Assembly (NCBI RefSeq): GCF_963678635.1
Contig: NC_087063.1
Coordinates: 71,507,617 to 71,571,616, forward strand
Reading direction: 5' to 3'
Source: Symsagittifera roscoffensis
Lineage: Eukaryota > Xenacoelomorpha > Acoela > Convolutidae
Length of the DNA stretch: 64,000 nt
In this document: one piece after another, positions 22,731-33,119 of the stretch
Layout of the letters: the number at the start of each line of letters is the position of its first letter
Position numbering within the stretch: position 1 is the stretch's first letter
Translations under genes and position numbers: made by a program
Notes under the pieces: model-generated
What the model saw: only the letters and a program-made list of their open reading frames with translations
Database searches by the model: none
Told to the model about the DNA's origin: nothing

Positions 22731-23695
22731 AACATAGAAGTAACACCTACCGCACCACAGTTGCCACCCCTACCACATAACCATCCATTATCCTTAGGCC
22801 CACGTAATTTCCGAAACCTAGCAATAACACATAACCCAAACTTTAGACAAAACATATCGCAAAGCCCCATACAACATATAATGACACATCATTCACAAGA
22901 TGATAATACATATGAACAAATTATAGAACAACCCCATACCACCGCTTTTCAGTCTCAAAATAATCATTTTTTTAGCCCACGATGAGCCGACAACTTGGAT
23001 TCCTACACCGCTCAAATTCCCATCCAACCAATCTCCACACTCCAATCCCAATAATCCCACTTTTTGCTTTCCCGCCACCTGATTTTCCAACTATTAATAT
23101 ATCATCAAGCATGAATTCGGATACTAATTCAGGTATTTCAGTTTTATACTCCATTTCACAACTTAATAACCCTAATATAGAAACCCCTGACGAATTTGCA
23201 GACTCCGAACCATCTCCATCCAATAATTTCCAAACCAACTCCTCAGTTTTTTCAAAACCCCCTTTTCAACCGATCCCACCAAATAACCCACTCCCATCCG
23301 TTTCTACTCCTTCTTATGCTTCACAAGTAACCCCAACCTATTCTCCATTTCATTCCGACCGATCATCTAATAACTCTCCAGATACCCCCCAAATCTCCCA
23401 GAAACTCGATAATTTTATCACCCTACAACAACAGCTAATACACCCTAACATCCTCACTATAAATCAAATTTCATCCACAAAAGAATCCTCAAACCCACCT
23501 ACACCTACACCCTCCTCAGCTTACACTGCATCATTAGCACAATCATCCACAACCAACGAATCATCAAATAGCACTCACCGAGCTTATCGCACTTTTAAAA
23601 GAAAATTCCCGAACCATCCATTCCCGACCAAACCAGGAACAGCCTGCGAATATATAAACAATCCACACACCACACCAACACAAAAGATTTTATAG
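22731..23695 (+). pseudogene. Unknown ORF: Pro/Ser/Asn/Thr-rich
   Basis: One frame runs open across the end of env and from 22731 to 22985 (PPLPHNHPLSLGPRNF). Its TGA overlaps an ATG at 22982 as ATGA, after which a second frame is open for 237 codons to 23695. The protein is rich in Pro, Ser, Asn and Thr with no cysteine pattern or membrane segment, consistent with a disordered region. Basic residues cluster near the end (RAYRTFKRKFPNHPF). It probably belongs with the next ORF, since the coding signal passes straight on in another frame around 23690. No family is recognised. Confidence 0.5.
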
Positions 23696-24795
23696 CAATC
23701 ACCTTACCCTCATTCCCACAATATACTTTAAACACACCTAACGACACTAACGACACACGTAGTTTTGTAGATGAACATGTTTTAATGCCAACATTTCATT
23801 GGACAGCATATTACCATTTTACTAATCCCTTTTGCCTGCCACTATCTAATACTCATAACGATATAGAAAAGAATAAAGATCTGCTATATAGACTCACTGC
23901 AACACTAACACCTAGACAATTTACTTATATAGGATATAAAAAATCACTAAAAACATTCACTGCACCGCGAGCTAACGAATTTACGATAGAATATTACGAC
24001 CATAATATCATCCGACCTAATCAAGACCAATTTCTAGATGACGACCGCTTCGGTAACCCACAACTAACAAAAAAATTCTTCATCAAAACGTCATATGTAT
24101 TCACACTTAATATTTTTGATAGAAAATATGATCACATCATTTCTGAAGCACTAACTGATATTCAAGCTTACGAAAGTTTTAAAGAAAAATTTCAGTTATT
24201 TTCACTAACCTTTCACTTCCTTGCACCACATGAACGCGATTTGCACTGTTCACACGACATTATGTTACGCACTAAACAGACTCATACATATACATACTAT
24301 CGCTTTATACAAAATCATTTTGATTTACATACTCCATCAAGACAACCACCCCATCGTTTTCAGTTTCTTAACTCGAAGTACACTTCAACATTTTTTCTTA
24401 ATTTCACCTATTGCATCAAGGACACTAACCTCCACGGCATCCTCCGCATTAATGACCCAGTAACACAAATGTATATATTTTGTCCCATCACGAAGACCTT
24501 TAATGCCGAAGAATCCAGACCCTTCCTTATCCCACATGATTTTATCCAACCTATAGAAATCCCAATATTAGAATTTATTCACAATACTAAATATAATCAC
24601 AAAATATATAACCTCATTCAAAACACACCTTATGAGTTTGCAGTAGGCACCGAAGAACTAAAAACCATTAAAGCACTTCAATTGCTTTGGCCACTGCTCC
24701 AAACTAAAAACATCATTCGCATACTAGCAAAATTACTAACAACTTCGGACATAATACACGACATCTTTTTCCACGGCTTTTTCCCAGACGACTAG
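23683..24795 (+). CDS. Unknown 3'-terminal ORF of the element
   Basis: A 336-codon frame from ATG 23785, open upstream to at least 23683 where it overlaps the end of the Pro/Ser-rich frame. It is the best-preserved non-pol ORF in the element: no internal stop. Composition is globular, with many aromatic residues (FHWTAYYHFTNPFCLPL, FFIKTSYVFTLNIFD, FHFLAPHERDLHC, FFLNFTYCIKD) and a hydrophobic C-terminal helix (LQLLWPLLQTKNIIRILAKLL). No signal peptide, no clear transmembrane segment, no recognised motif. Most likely it formed one protein of ~650 residues with the preceding disordered part. It could be an accessory protein of the retroelement or a captured gene. The stop is followed after 3 bp by a strong splice donor. 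Confidence 0.55.
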   Translation, partial: KDFIAITLPSFPQYTLNTPNDTNDTRSFVDEHVLMPTFHWTAYYHFTNPFCLPLSNTHNDIEKNKDLLYRLTATLTPRQFTYIGYKKSLKTFTAPRANEFTIEYYDHNIIRPNQDQFLDDDRFGNPQLTKKFFIKTSYVFTLNIFDRKYDHIISEALTDIQAYESFKEKFQLFSLTFHFLAPHERDLHCSHDIMLRTKQTHTYTYYRFIQNHFDLHTPSRQPPHRFQFLNSKYTSTFFLNFTYCIKDTNLHGILRINDPVTQMYIFCPITKTFNAEESRPFLIPHDFIQPIEIPILEFIHNTKYNHKIYNLIQNTPYEFAVGTEELKTIKALQLLWPLLQTKNIIRILAKLLTTSDIIHDIFFHGFFPDD

Positions 24796-24798
24796 CAG

Positions 24799-24883
24799 GT
24801 AAGTATAATTTAAAAATATTCTTAACTAATAAATTTAAATTAGTACTAACCATTCTTTACGCAAGCTTCTTTTACATTTTTAG
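24799..24883 (+). promoter_or_regulatory. Candidate 85-bp intron downstream of the last ORF
   Basis: The donor is the consensus CAG/GTAAGT at 24796-24804. TACTAAC, the ideal branch-site sequence, lies at 24843-24849, followed by a T-rich tract and TAG at 24881-24883. A second TACTAAC (25144) and acceptor (CTCGCACAG/G, ending 25178) would give an alternative 380-bp intron. Confidence 0.55.
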
Positions 24884-26389
24884 TCTTCATACCACGATCA
24901 TCTGCAAAAAACAGAAAAGAAAAATAAAAAATAAACTTGTTAAAATTCTTCTAAGCTTCATTGATATTTTACACAAGATAATATGATAAAATTCATACCA
25001 AATGTAGTAAAAAATTTATAAATTATTCCCCCATAAAGCAGTAATTTTAATTATGATGAAAATTTATAACTTTAAATTTCCCCCAAAAAAACTAGCAGTA
25101 AAATTGAAATTCTATGTAAAAAATTGATAAGATGAAAATGCAGTACTAACCTTTTGATATTTTCATTCACTCGCACAGGAATTCTATCCAAACTCGCACA
25201 GCTCGCCCACGAAGAATTGTTTAAATAATGATTTTAAGTTTCAAGTTTTCACACTCAACAACTCTAATACACGATAACAAATTTCAAACTTTCCTTTAAC
25301 CCGATTGAAAAGGAATTATATACTAAACCAAACTAACCAACGCAGCTTACTAAACACCACAAATCATAAAATAACAGCATGACTAAGAAAAGAAAACCAA
25401 CGGTACCCAAACCGGATTAACCCAGTTTAAAACTGGATAATTTATTCTTTTGAAGACTATTATAAAATCTAAGAAAGAAATAATAAAACACAAAAAAGTC
25501 GAAAGACAAACCTATACCAAAAACAATTTGATTTTTGAAAAAAGGACACAACCAACGAAACATAAGAAAAACCACCACAAACCCGACATAAAACGTTATC
25601 ACATAACAGGACCTCTCAAAGAAACCGCACGAAACCATACTCCCACTCCTGGCCTAACCCACCAGAGATGACGTCCTGAGCATGCTCTATAGCCGGCCTA
25701 ACCCACCGCGCTACATCCACGCTTTGTGACCACACTTCTATTTTTAGTAAGAGGTACTCAAGGGTGAGTAACTCTTCAAAATAACAGAACTAAAACAAAA
25801 TGCTTTTGTGAAAACAACTAACTAAATTCATAATTAAAAAACCAAACTAATAAAAATTTTATAAAATGTAAATCATACCTTGCAGTATATAGATTAACAC
25901 ACAACAACAAAGACAAACATCCAAAGACAAAATGATCCCATAACACTCGAACAAGAATGGCTAACCACAACCGATATGCCGTCCACAATCACAACTCAAA
26001 GGATTTAGAGTACGACTTGACTTCGCAGAAAAGGACTTCATTGAACTATACCAATGACCACCTCGATGTTCAAGTATACGTACAGATCTGAGTTACAAGG
26101 CATCCCTTCCACACACAATCTCCACGCCATTACCAGACGAGGTTGAACACAAAACAAGTTCTCTACATAATACAGAAAAACCCGTCATAGCAAACCATTT
26201 TGAAATCAGATTGATTTCATTGGGAAACACAGTCGTTGTCACAAAACGACACAACGATTGATGTCCCTAACTCCAGCGTCCTGGAACTTCTCAAACAAGA
26301 GGAACCGGACAAGAATACGATGTTCGCCGAATACCAACGTTCATCATCCATCCTTTGAATTGCAGAAAGATAATTCTAAAAAACTCTGT
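24884..26389 (+). other. 3' non-coding region of the element
   Basis: About 1.5 kb with no supported gene. A 73-codon basic frame at 25450-25671 is probably chance. CCAGTTTAAAACTGG, a short palindrome, lies at 25423-25437. GGCCTAACCCACC occurs twice (25653 and 25696), flanking a GC-richer patch. Confidence 0.5.
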
Positions 26390-26403
26390 AAAAACCGGAT
26401 GGG
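26390..26403 (+). promoter_or_regulatory. Weak polypurine-tract candidate
   Basis: AAAAACCGGATGGG lies directly before the TG of the 3' LTR, where plus-strand priming must occur. The run is interrupted by pyrimidines, so it is poor compared with retroviral tracts. Confidence 0.4.
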
Positions 26404-26812
26404 TGGAACCTGATCTAAACTATATTTTATGATTGGATAAATTAGATATTTTACCACTGTAAAGTATTTAATATTAACCAATCATGATCCATCTAACTAA
26501 CAACCCACTTATTTGTAAGTGCTGAAATTACTTGTAATTTCAGCACCAGAGAGATTTGAATTTAACTTAGAAGTTAGTTGTCTCTCCAAGAGAACTTCAG
26601 CAGCCGCAACAAACCATTATACCCTAGATCTATTGAGCCTAGCAGAGACTAGTTAAACACCCTGAGACTAGAAAGTATAAGAGTAAGATTAGGATCGGTA
26701 TTAGACTAAGAAGTTGCACGAATCTATCCGGCCGAAAATAAGATAGCGTGACGAGCAGACGGTGTACCTATCCGAAATTACTCTATGAGTTAACCACATC
26801 GGTCATAACTCA
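26404..26812 (+). repeat. 3' LTR of the large element
   Basis: TGGAACC at the start and CATAACTCA at the end, colinear with 7962-8371. Differences include one swapped G/A pair around the hairpin, three substitutions in the middle and a 1-bp deletion in GTACCTATCC. The hairpin at 26519-26546 is perfect here. Confidence 0.95.
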
Positions 26813-28800
26813 GTAAAACAACCGAATTATCTCTATTCTATCTTGTGGTTGACCTGACATAACCTGGCCATCGAGATCTGGGCCCAAGCCTTTTGCCAAA
26901 GCCAAGGATCCGGATGCGGAGATAAAGTCTGATCCCATGATAGACGATCCCTTCGACGGAATGGAAGGGAAGTATCCAGACACGGATGTAGAAGCGCTTG
27001 AGAGAGACTTAATAGAATATAAATTTGATGACGTAGACACATCCGCCGAGCCACAAAAATTGATCACATAACTATCATTTATGCTTCCAATTTTGAGGTT
27101 TGAACGAATTTGCCATAGCTTGGTATTTAGTGGTTCAGATAGTTTTTCTATGAATAAACATCGAGTGGTCCAATAACTCTTCCTTGCAGAACGCCTTGAA
27201 ATAAATTGACAAATCTGATTCGGTATTAAAAACTTTTCTTTTGCTGTAAAGTGGTAGAAAATTCAATCACATGAAATTAATTTTTTGATAAAATTAAACT
27301 TTCAAGTTTAATCATTCGAAAAAAATGATTGGTGGAGTCAAACGCATTAGAAGTTTAAGATGGGAAACAGCATCACATTTGAATTATAATTTGATTGCTG
27401 AAATGGTTCAGTACCTTAAAAAAATGCATCTATGATTGAATGAGATGCTCGGAATTCAAATTGACATTTACTTAAGTGACTATCCTTCTGAGAGGTAAAA
27501 TTTCATTTGTTTAAATAAAAATGAGTCGAAATTTTTTGATATTGTGCCTTCAAATTGATAGAAGTCTGTTATTTTTTGGTTTTTCTCGATCGATTCTTGG
27601 TATGCAGGGGAGATTTCAACAGTAGTACTGTTTCCATCGATGATAAGAGAACCGATTGATTTCTCTTCATCGTGAAGTTGACCTGACTCTATCGGCCAGT
27701 CTGGACTCATTTTTTCAAATGCGACGGTGCTCCACCGACATCTTGGCCCACACCTTTCAACAATTATTATTTTTTAATTTCTTTTTAATCACGAATGTTT
27801 CAATCGTATCAATTGAATTTTATGAAAAACCTAAGCCTACTAGTTTAATCATCAAGAAAGTGTCCTTAAAAGCCAAATGCTTTTGAAAGTTCAAGAAAAG
27901 AGGCAGCAACATTTTTGTTGTAATCAATTGGTTGCGTACAGTACAATACTGCATCATTCAATTTTTTTTTTACAATTACGACTATCTAATTTTCCTAAAG
28001 ATAATCGTTCAATTGTTTTTTGACTATTTTGGACAAGTATTTATTTTGAGCCAGCACCATTTGATGTACGAGTGGTCCAAGGACTCGTCCTTGCGGAACG
28101 CCCTGAAATAAAACGACCAACCTTACTATCGTTTTTTGCTGAATAGTGCTCAAAAGTTTTTCAATCATATCAAATGAGTTTGTTGAGAAAACTATGCCTT
28201 CATGTTTTATCTTTGTAAAAATTTGCTTGATGAAGACAAATGCTTTTAAAAAATCAAGATTGGAGACACCAACTTTTTTCATTTTCGAAATGATTTAGTT
28301 CAGTAAAACCATACATATAAGATTGAATCAGATGATTGAAATTCATATTGACATGTACTTATACAACTCACCTTCCAGTGGTAAAATTTATTTGCTTAAA
28401 TAATTGTTTGATGACACCTTTGGATATTGCGCCCCTCAAATGATATTAGGTGTCTACTTTTTTGCCTTTTAAAACTCAAATTTTTGGTATGCAGGGTTAG
28501 CATGAGTTTTTAGCAGTAGCACTGTATCCATCGCTGATAAGATAACAGACTTATTTCTAGTAATCATGAAGTTGACCCTAGAGAAGAAAAAAGCTTCCAA
28601 AGTTGAATGAGTTACTCGGAACTCAAACTTATATGTGCTTATACGACTATCCTTGCTTGTACCAGAAGTAGCATTTTCTTTGTTTTTGCAAAACGTTGTC
28701 GACACCTTTTCATATATATTAAGCCCAACCATATGATGTAGGTGGATCTTGTTTTGGATATTCATGGGAACAAGCCGTTTTTTACACTAACACTGTTTCG
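26813..28800 (-). pseudogene. LINE reverse-transcriptase remnants, right of the insertion
   Basis: Continues the LINE copy cut at 7961. On the minus strand, FQGVLQGRVIGPL is readable near 27165-27240. A clearer RT segment at 27995-28282 reads NLDFLKAFVFI then FQGVPQGRVLGPLV, matching palm motifs A (the usual D-x-S-K-A-F-D) and B of non-LTR RTs. The same order of boxes repeats about 908 bp apart, so at least two truncated copies lie in tandem. The segment ahead of the RT (27540-27720 and 28430-28600) is repeated as well. All frames are broken. Confidence 0.8.
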
Positions 28801-29379
28801 ATGACAAGAGAACCGACTGATTTCTATTCTTCGAGTATTACACGCAAAACTTGTAAATAAATGTAATCTAAAGCAGAATTTGGCCTTAAAACACTCTCTG
28901 TTACTTTGCGTAAGACCTGGCTAACCCCACCGGGCACAAAGTATTATGAGAGAGAGAGAGAGAGCAATGAGTGTTTGAAAATGTTGGATGCTTTCAAGTG
29001 TATCTTCCTTTTGAAAAGAAAGCAAAATTCTCAAAGGGATATTCCAAATGTATTCACTATTGATCAAGTATAAATATATCTCTCTCTCTCTTATTCTTTT
29101 TCCAACAACAATTTTGGCGCTAATTTATTCTCCATTTATGATTTTTGTTTTTAGTTTTCCGAGTTTTTTTTCTAACTTTTTGCTGAAACATTTACAAAGC
29201 ACACTTTAATTAATCTACAAGGCACAACAAAATCTGAGACAAATAATATACACACCGTCATGTTGAAACAAGTTAAAATCAAATCAAACAAAAATTAAAA
29301 TATAAAACCTATGAAATAATAATTAAAACAAAAGAATTTTTTTTGTGTAAGTTATTAGAACTCTGGAAATTGTAGTTTT
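28801..29379. other. No gene; GA/CT microsatellites
   Basis: A (GA)n run of eight or nine units near 28949-28965 and a short CTCTCTCTCTC near 29079. The rest is AT-rich and featureless. Confidence 0.6.
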
Positions 29380-30010
29380 TTATCTTTTTTGGAGCATAGC
29401 AAATTGAAATGGGAGTGGTTCCTTGAACGAGATCTGAGTCATTAAATTAATGTTTCCGCACTCAGTGTTGATGAAACGCGAGCATCGCATCCGAATAGGC
29501 AGTTGATCGTTCTGGAGTTGAAACTGCTCCCCTAGCAAACGACTCGTGAGACATTGCTGTCGAAATATCCCATTTCGATTCGCGCTCTGCGTAATCATGA
29601 ATACATCTCTCCTGATTTTCATACAGCGAGATTGACTTGCAGTCATACGCGAAGAGAATTTTTCTGGGAGATTGCTCGAGCGAGGTTGCGTCGTTCAACT
29701 CAGTCTTTTCTAATGCCGGATAGCTCTCCTGATTAGTGCAACTCTCGTACATTCTTTTTTCGCTTCTGTCGATGTAGATCGATATGATCAAGGGTAGTTC
29801 GGTAGCAATATGTGACTTTTTGTAGTCCATTCCTCGTTTTGACTGCCGTCGGTTTTTCGGTGACCAAGTCATTGAAAGGACTTGCTCTATATGGAGAGAC
29901 TCTCTCTCTTTTTGTTGATGGATGACTGCAATCGATTGTCTCGTGTATGTTTCGCAGATAGTTGTTGTTTCTCGATCAGGCACTGGTAACATTTGTAAAG
30001 GACTGTTCAT
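29380..30010 (-). CDS. Unrecognised ORF of 182 codons with overlapping second frame
   Basis: ATG at 30008-30010 opens a 182-codon frame ending at 29462, in sequence less AT-biased than its surroundings. A second minus-strand frame (29380-29646) overlaps its 3' part and reads NGIFRQQCLTSRLLGEQF then RFINTECGNINLMTQISF, which looks at least as protein-like. A single frameshift near 29600-29640 joining the two would give ~225 residues. There is no signal peptide, membrane segment or motif I recognise. It may be a host gene, a fragment of a mobile element, or the opposite-strand part of one. Confidence 0.35.
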
Positions 30011-30350
30011 GACTTGATGATGTTTTAAGTTTTGTTAAAATAAAATTACTAAAATATCGAAATGAAATTGAGAGAATGAAAAGTATGAAAGTTTATTAAT
30101 GAGAATGAGATCTGGAAAGGGGTGGCCTGGTTCAATTAAGTCGAAGCTAATATTGTATTAGGCAAGGCTATCAAATTTTATTTTTCTTTTGGCGCCTGAG
30201 GTCATGTTAAGAATGCATGTGAAAACCCTAGTTGTTAGCTTTATGTGATAGCTTTATTATAGCGGCTACGGGCGAAAGCACTCAGGTCCAAGTTTTTTTG
30301 ATAATTTGCCGGACACCATGCAATAAAACGTTTCATTACCATTATTCATA

Positions 30351-30483
30351 GCAGTCTTTAAACTAACCGTCACAATAAAAACACCAGAAGATTTTCAGAG
30401 TATAACCGGGGAAAAAGCAGTCTTTAAACTAACCGTCACATTAAAAAACACCAAAAGATTTTTATAGTATAGCCGACGAAAAA
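30351..30483. repeat. 66-bp tandem duplication
   Basis: GCAGTCTTTAAACTAACCGT starts at 30351 and again at 30417. Each copy runs through ACACCA-x-AAGATTTT to a CCGG or CCGACG-AAAAA end. The second copy differs by a few bases. Confidence 0.85.
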
Positions 30484-30934
30484 GCAACTAAATACCCATA
30501 TAAAATGTAGTTTATCGTGAAAAATATTATAACCTAGGTGATTAAATTTTAACATTATGACTTGAGGTGCTCGTAAAAGTGGTCATCTAAATTTTTAATT
30601 TAGGAACGCATGATCTGTCTCGTATAATGTGAACAGTCATTCCTCAACGTTCCACACTGACATTTGTCATTTAAAATGTACGCTTCTATTGAAACGGTTG
30701 TTGATTATTTCAGTGAATTCGAGTCCTTGGCGGACAATTATACTTATATCAAAAGATTGACGAAAGGAAAAAAATGCGAAAAGGTTGAAAAACTTAGAAA
30801 AAAACTGAGCAAAAATTAAAAAATTTCATGCTCGGAAAAGGAGTGCAAAAGTGAAAACGATGATAGCTGTCGGGCTGTGTAACATTACTAACACGTTGTT
30901 TATTTGAAACTACAAGCATTAGTTAAAGCATTTT

Positions 30935-31485
30935 TTGAGAAATCTCCTGATTATTTACAAATTTTTCATCCTGAATCATGAACCCAACTTCTCTGGCTTC
31001 GCTTCAAAAGCAAATTTTGCGGTATCCTCCCAATCGAAAAATTTAGATATTTGCAATCGTTCGCTTGACAACGAAGGACAATATAATGTGCTGATAGAAT
31101 TGACAAAAGAGTCTACCGATTTAATAAACAAGATGTTTTCAAAAGCCTTCGTCGTTCCTTGCCTTTTCTCCTCATTCAAATTTTTAATTTTGAATTATAT
31201 TTAATTTTAACTGTGAATTATAAATCTATCAACAATCTAGACGTTAGCGGTGTTCCACTTCGCAAACAAGTGCCTCAAATTTGCTTCGGCTCGCAGACTA
31301 AATCTGTTCAAACTAACATAAATACTAACGTAACAATTGAAGGCTTTGCTAATACTTTGAATGGTGAAAATGCTGCTGAGTCTTGTAGATTAATTGACAT
31401 AATTTTGAGTGAGTATGGTTGCATGGAAATTGATTCAAACACTTGGTTTCTGAAATTTATCATGGAGAAGAAGTTCAAGTTTTAA
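30935..31485 (+). pseudogene. Unrecognised broken ORF next to the Polinton remnant
   Basis: Two overlapping plus-strand frames (30935-31204, 31159-31485) carry non-repetitive sequence: NFSGFASKANFAVSSQS, ELTKESTDLINKMFSKAF, then GVPLRKQVPQICFGSQTK, NTNVTIEGFANTLNGENA and CRLIDIILSEYGCMEID. A T-rich stretch with a frame change separates them. The open frames end just before the Polinton-like protease on the opposite strand. Polintons carry genes on both strands, so it may belong to that element, but no known Polinton product is recognised. Confidence 0.35.
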
Positions 31486-31741
31486 TATTGTTTTTCTTTT
31501 GCTCTCTTGTACAAAAAAGGTTATTACACCTGCAAGAGGCGTTCCCGAGGAGCGTAGCGATGAGCAACGCTGGGTTAGCTATTGCCCACTAAACCAAATG
31601 GCCATGCCTGAAAATTTCGAAGGACTCGATCTGATTTTTTTTGCGGCTCACATAAACTTGCAGAAAAAGAAAATCTGTTGTTGATAAGAATAATTTTAGA
31701 AAAAATGAATTTATAACTTTAACAAAACATCAAAAAATAGT

Positions 31742-32165
31742 TTAGATTAACATACGTTTAGCAAATCTTATCAATTCATGATCATTAAGTTTGAAACCCA
31801 TTGGAATTTTTTTTGTAATAATAACTCTAGCAACATAAGTACAATAAAGCCCGCGTAACACTAAATCGGCTGACTGTATTCGTTTTTTCATCAGTAGTTG
31901 ATTTCCTTCGTGAATTGAACGTCGCATTTTCTTGTACACGAGGTGATAATCACATAATTTTTTACCTAGAGGATCTGCAAAGAAAATATATATGCCCTCC
32001 AGTTTTAGCAAAAAGCAACCAGTGGATTCCAGTTTGATCCGAGGGTGAAGCATTCATAATTATGAACGTTTTATCATTTTTCAGTACTGAAGAGCATGGA
32101 TAATCTGCCGCAAAAATACTTTTTAAGCGATACTTCAAATGCTTACAACGGTTAAAAAGTTCCAA
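31742..32165 (-). pseudogene. Polinton adenain-like cysteine protease
   Basis: Two overlapping minus-strand frames (32165-31962 and 32053-31742). The first has FIIMNASPSDQTGIHWLLF, where H-W carries the catalytic histidine of the adenain/Ulp1 fold. The second continues with DPLGKKLCDYH and then VLRGLYCTYVARV. In this family the last block is C-G-x-x-C, the first Cys being the nucleophile; here the codon (31853-31855) encodes Arg. So, beyond the frameshift, the catalytic Cys is lost. In Polintons this protease processes capsid precursors. Confidence 0.75.
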
Positions 32166-32189
32166 TTTTTGAAGGTTATCTATGGCTAG

Positions 32190-32950
32190 CTTAGGTCATA
32201 AGAGTGTTTTCTATCCGATGATGATTCACATAAGCTGTTGATGCACGCTTTCCTATAAATAATAATTCTAAATTATTACCAAGACCTTCGTCAAATTTGA
32301 GTTTGACCGACCGAAATTATACAATTGGTCAATTCAGGATGAATAGAGTTGTATGAAGCCTCCTGAGTAGACGCGAGATCAAAAGCCATAAATTAATGAT
32401 TATCATAGTTAGCAAAACTGACTCCATGACTAGTGTTCAAAAAAATCAAGAGATTCAAGCGTATTGTAATAAATTCTTCTTCTTTTGTCTGTTGTTCAAA
32501 TAGAGTTCCGACAATTATTAGGCCGTTTCTGTACAAAATGATCTCATTCAACCCAAACGTCTGGTAATGAAAAGGGTTTATCCTGTTAGTACCCAAATAT
32601 GCTTCGTTTATGCTCATTACTGCTATCATTCTTCGAACAGGTTCTTTTGCGAAAACGTCCCCTTGTCGCCAGCTTTGTACTCCTGCAATTGAGAGAAATG
32701 TTTTCGGCACTAGTTCGATGTAATTGCAAATTCTAGCTCGATATAATTGCATCATTACCGTATGAAAACTTGGACTCAATAAAGTTTTTTTGGGCAAAAT
32801 TAGCATTGGTAGTTGATATTTTCTCACCATTCAAAGACAGTGTGCACTCAAAAAGTATTGAATGAAGGATTGTTGACAAACTACAGCGTATCTCTGTTGA
32901 CAAACTACAGCGCAGGACCACCAGGAGTGGGTGAATGCAATGTGGTCCAA
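32190..32950 (-). pseudogene. Polinton major capsid protein (double jelly-roll)
   Basis: Three pieces in changing frames. The N-terminal piece (32921-32733) has SLNGEKISTTNANFAQ. The middle (32830-32393) has SWRQGDVFAKEPVRRMIAV, NPFHYQTFGLNEIILYRNG. The C-terminal piece (~32390-32190) has FDLASTQEASYNSIHPELTN after a stop. The NPF-x-FQ-x-F and lyrNG blocks and the D-L-T-S-T-Q-E-like segment are characteristic of Polinton major capsid proteins. A 17-bp direct duplication (GTTGACAAACTACAGCG) near 32874 and 32897 lies at the 5' end. Confidence 0.75.
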
Positions 32951-33119
32951 CGAGCTGTGAGTTGCTTCACTCAGCATCAAATTAGAAATTATTTTTAACC
33001 CTTGTAAAGAAATTGGAGCGACTTCTCTGTGCAGTTGGTTTTCTGGTAAAGACGCGTCTCGTTTTTCCTTCCAGCACCGTTGTTCTTTTTGGAGTTTTTT
33101 TTAGATCTACTTCCTCCTC

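Larger units (their letters stand above)
7962..26812 (+). mobile_element. Complete 18.85-kb env-containing Ty3/Gypsy-type LTR retroelement
   Basis: Two LTRs of 410 and 409 bp, both TG...CA, bound the element. The 4-bp duplication GTAA occurs at 7958-7961 and 26813-26816. Internal order on the plus strand: leader, long gag ORF, nucleocapsid, protease, RT, RNase H, integrase, ~0.85-kb gap, membrane/disordered ORF, envelope-like ORF, proline/serine-rich ORF, 336-codon ORF, 3' non-coding tail, LTR. The protease-RT-RNase H-integrase order and the GPY/F integrase tail are those of Ty3/Gypsy elements and retroviruses. The LTRs differ at about six sites. Every reading frame carries stops or shifts, so this copy is not autonomous. 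Usual Gypsy elements are 5-8 kb, so this one is exceptionally long. The coding strand is visibly A-rich and G-poor from one end to the other. Confidence 0.95.

Noticed and set aside
31530..31575. A GC-rich GAGGAGCGTAGCGATGAGC hairpin-like motif as a regulatory element
   Set aside because: A single short motif with no context to support a function.
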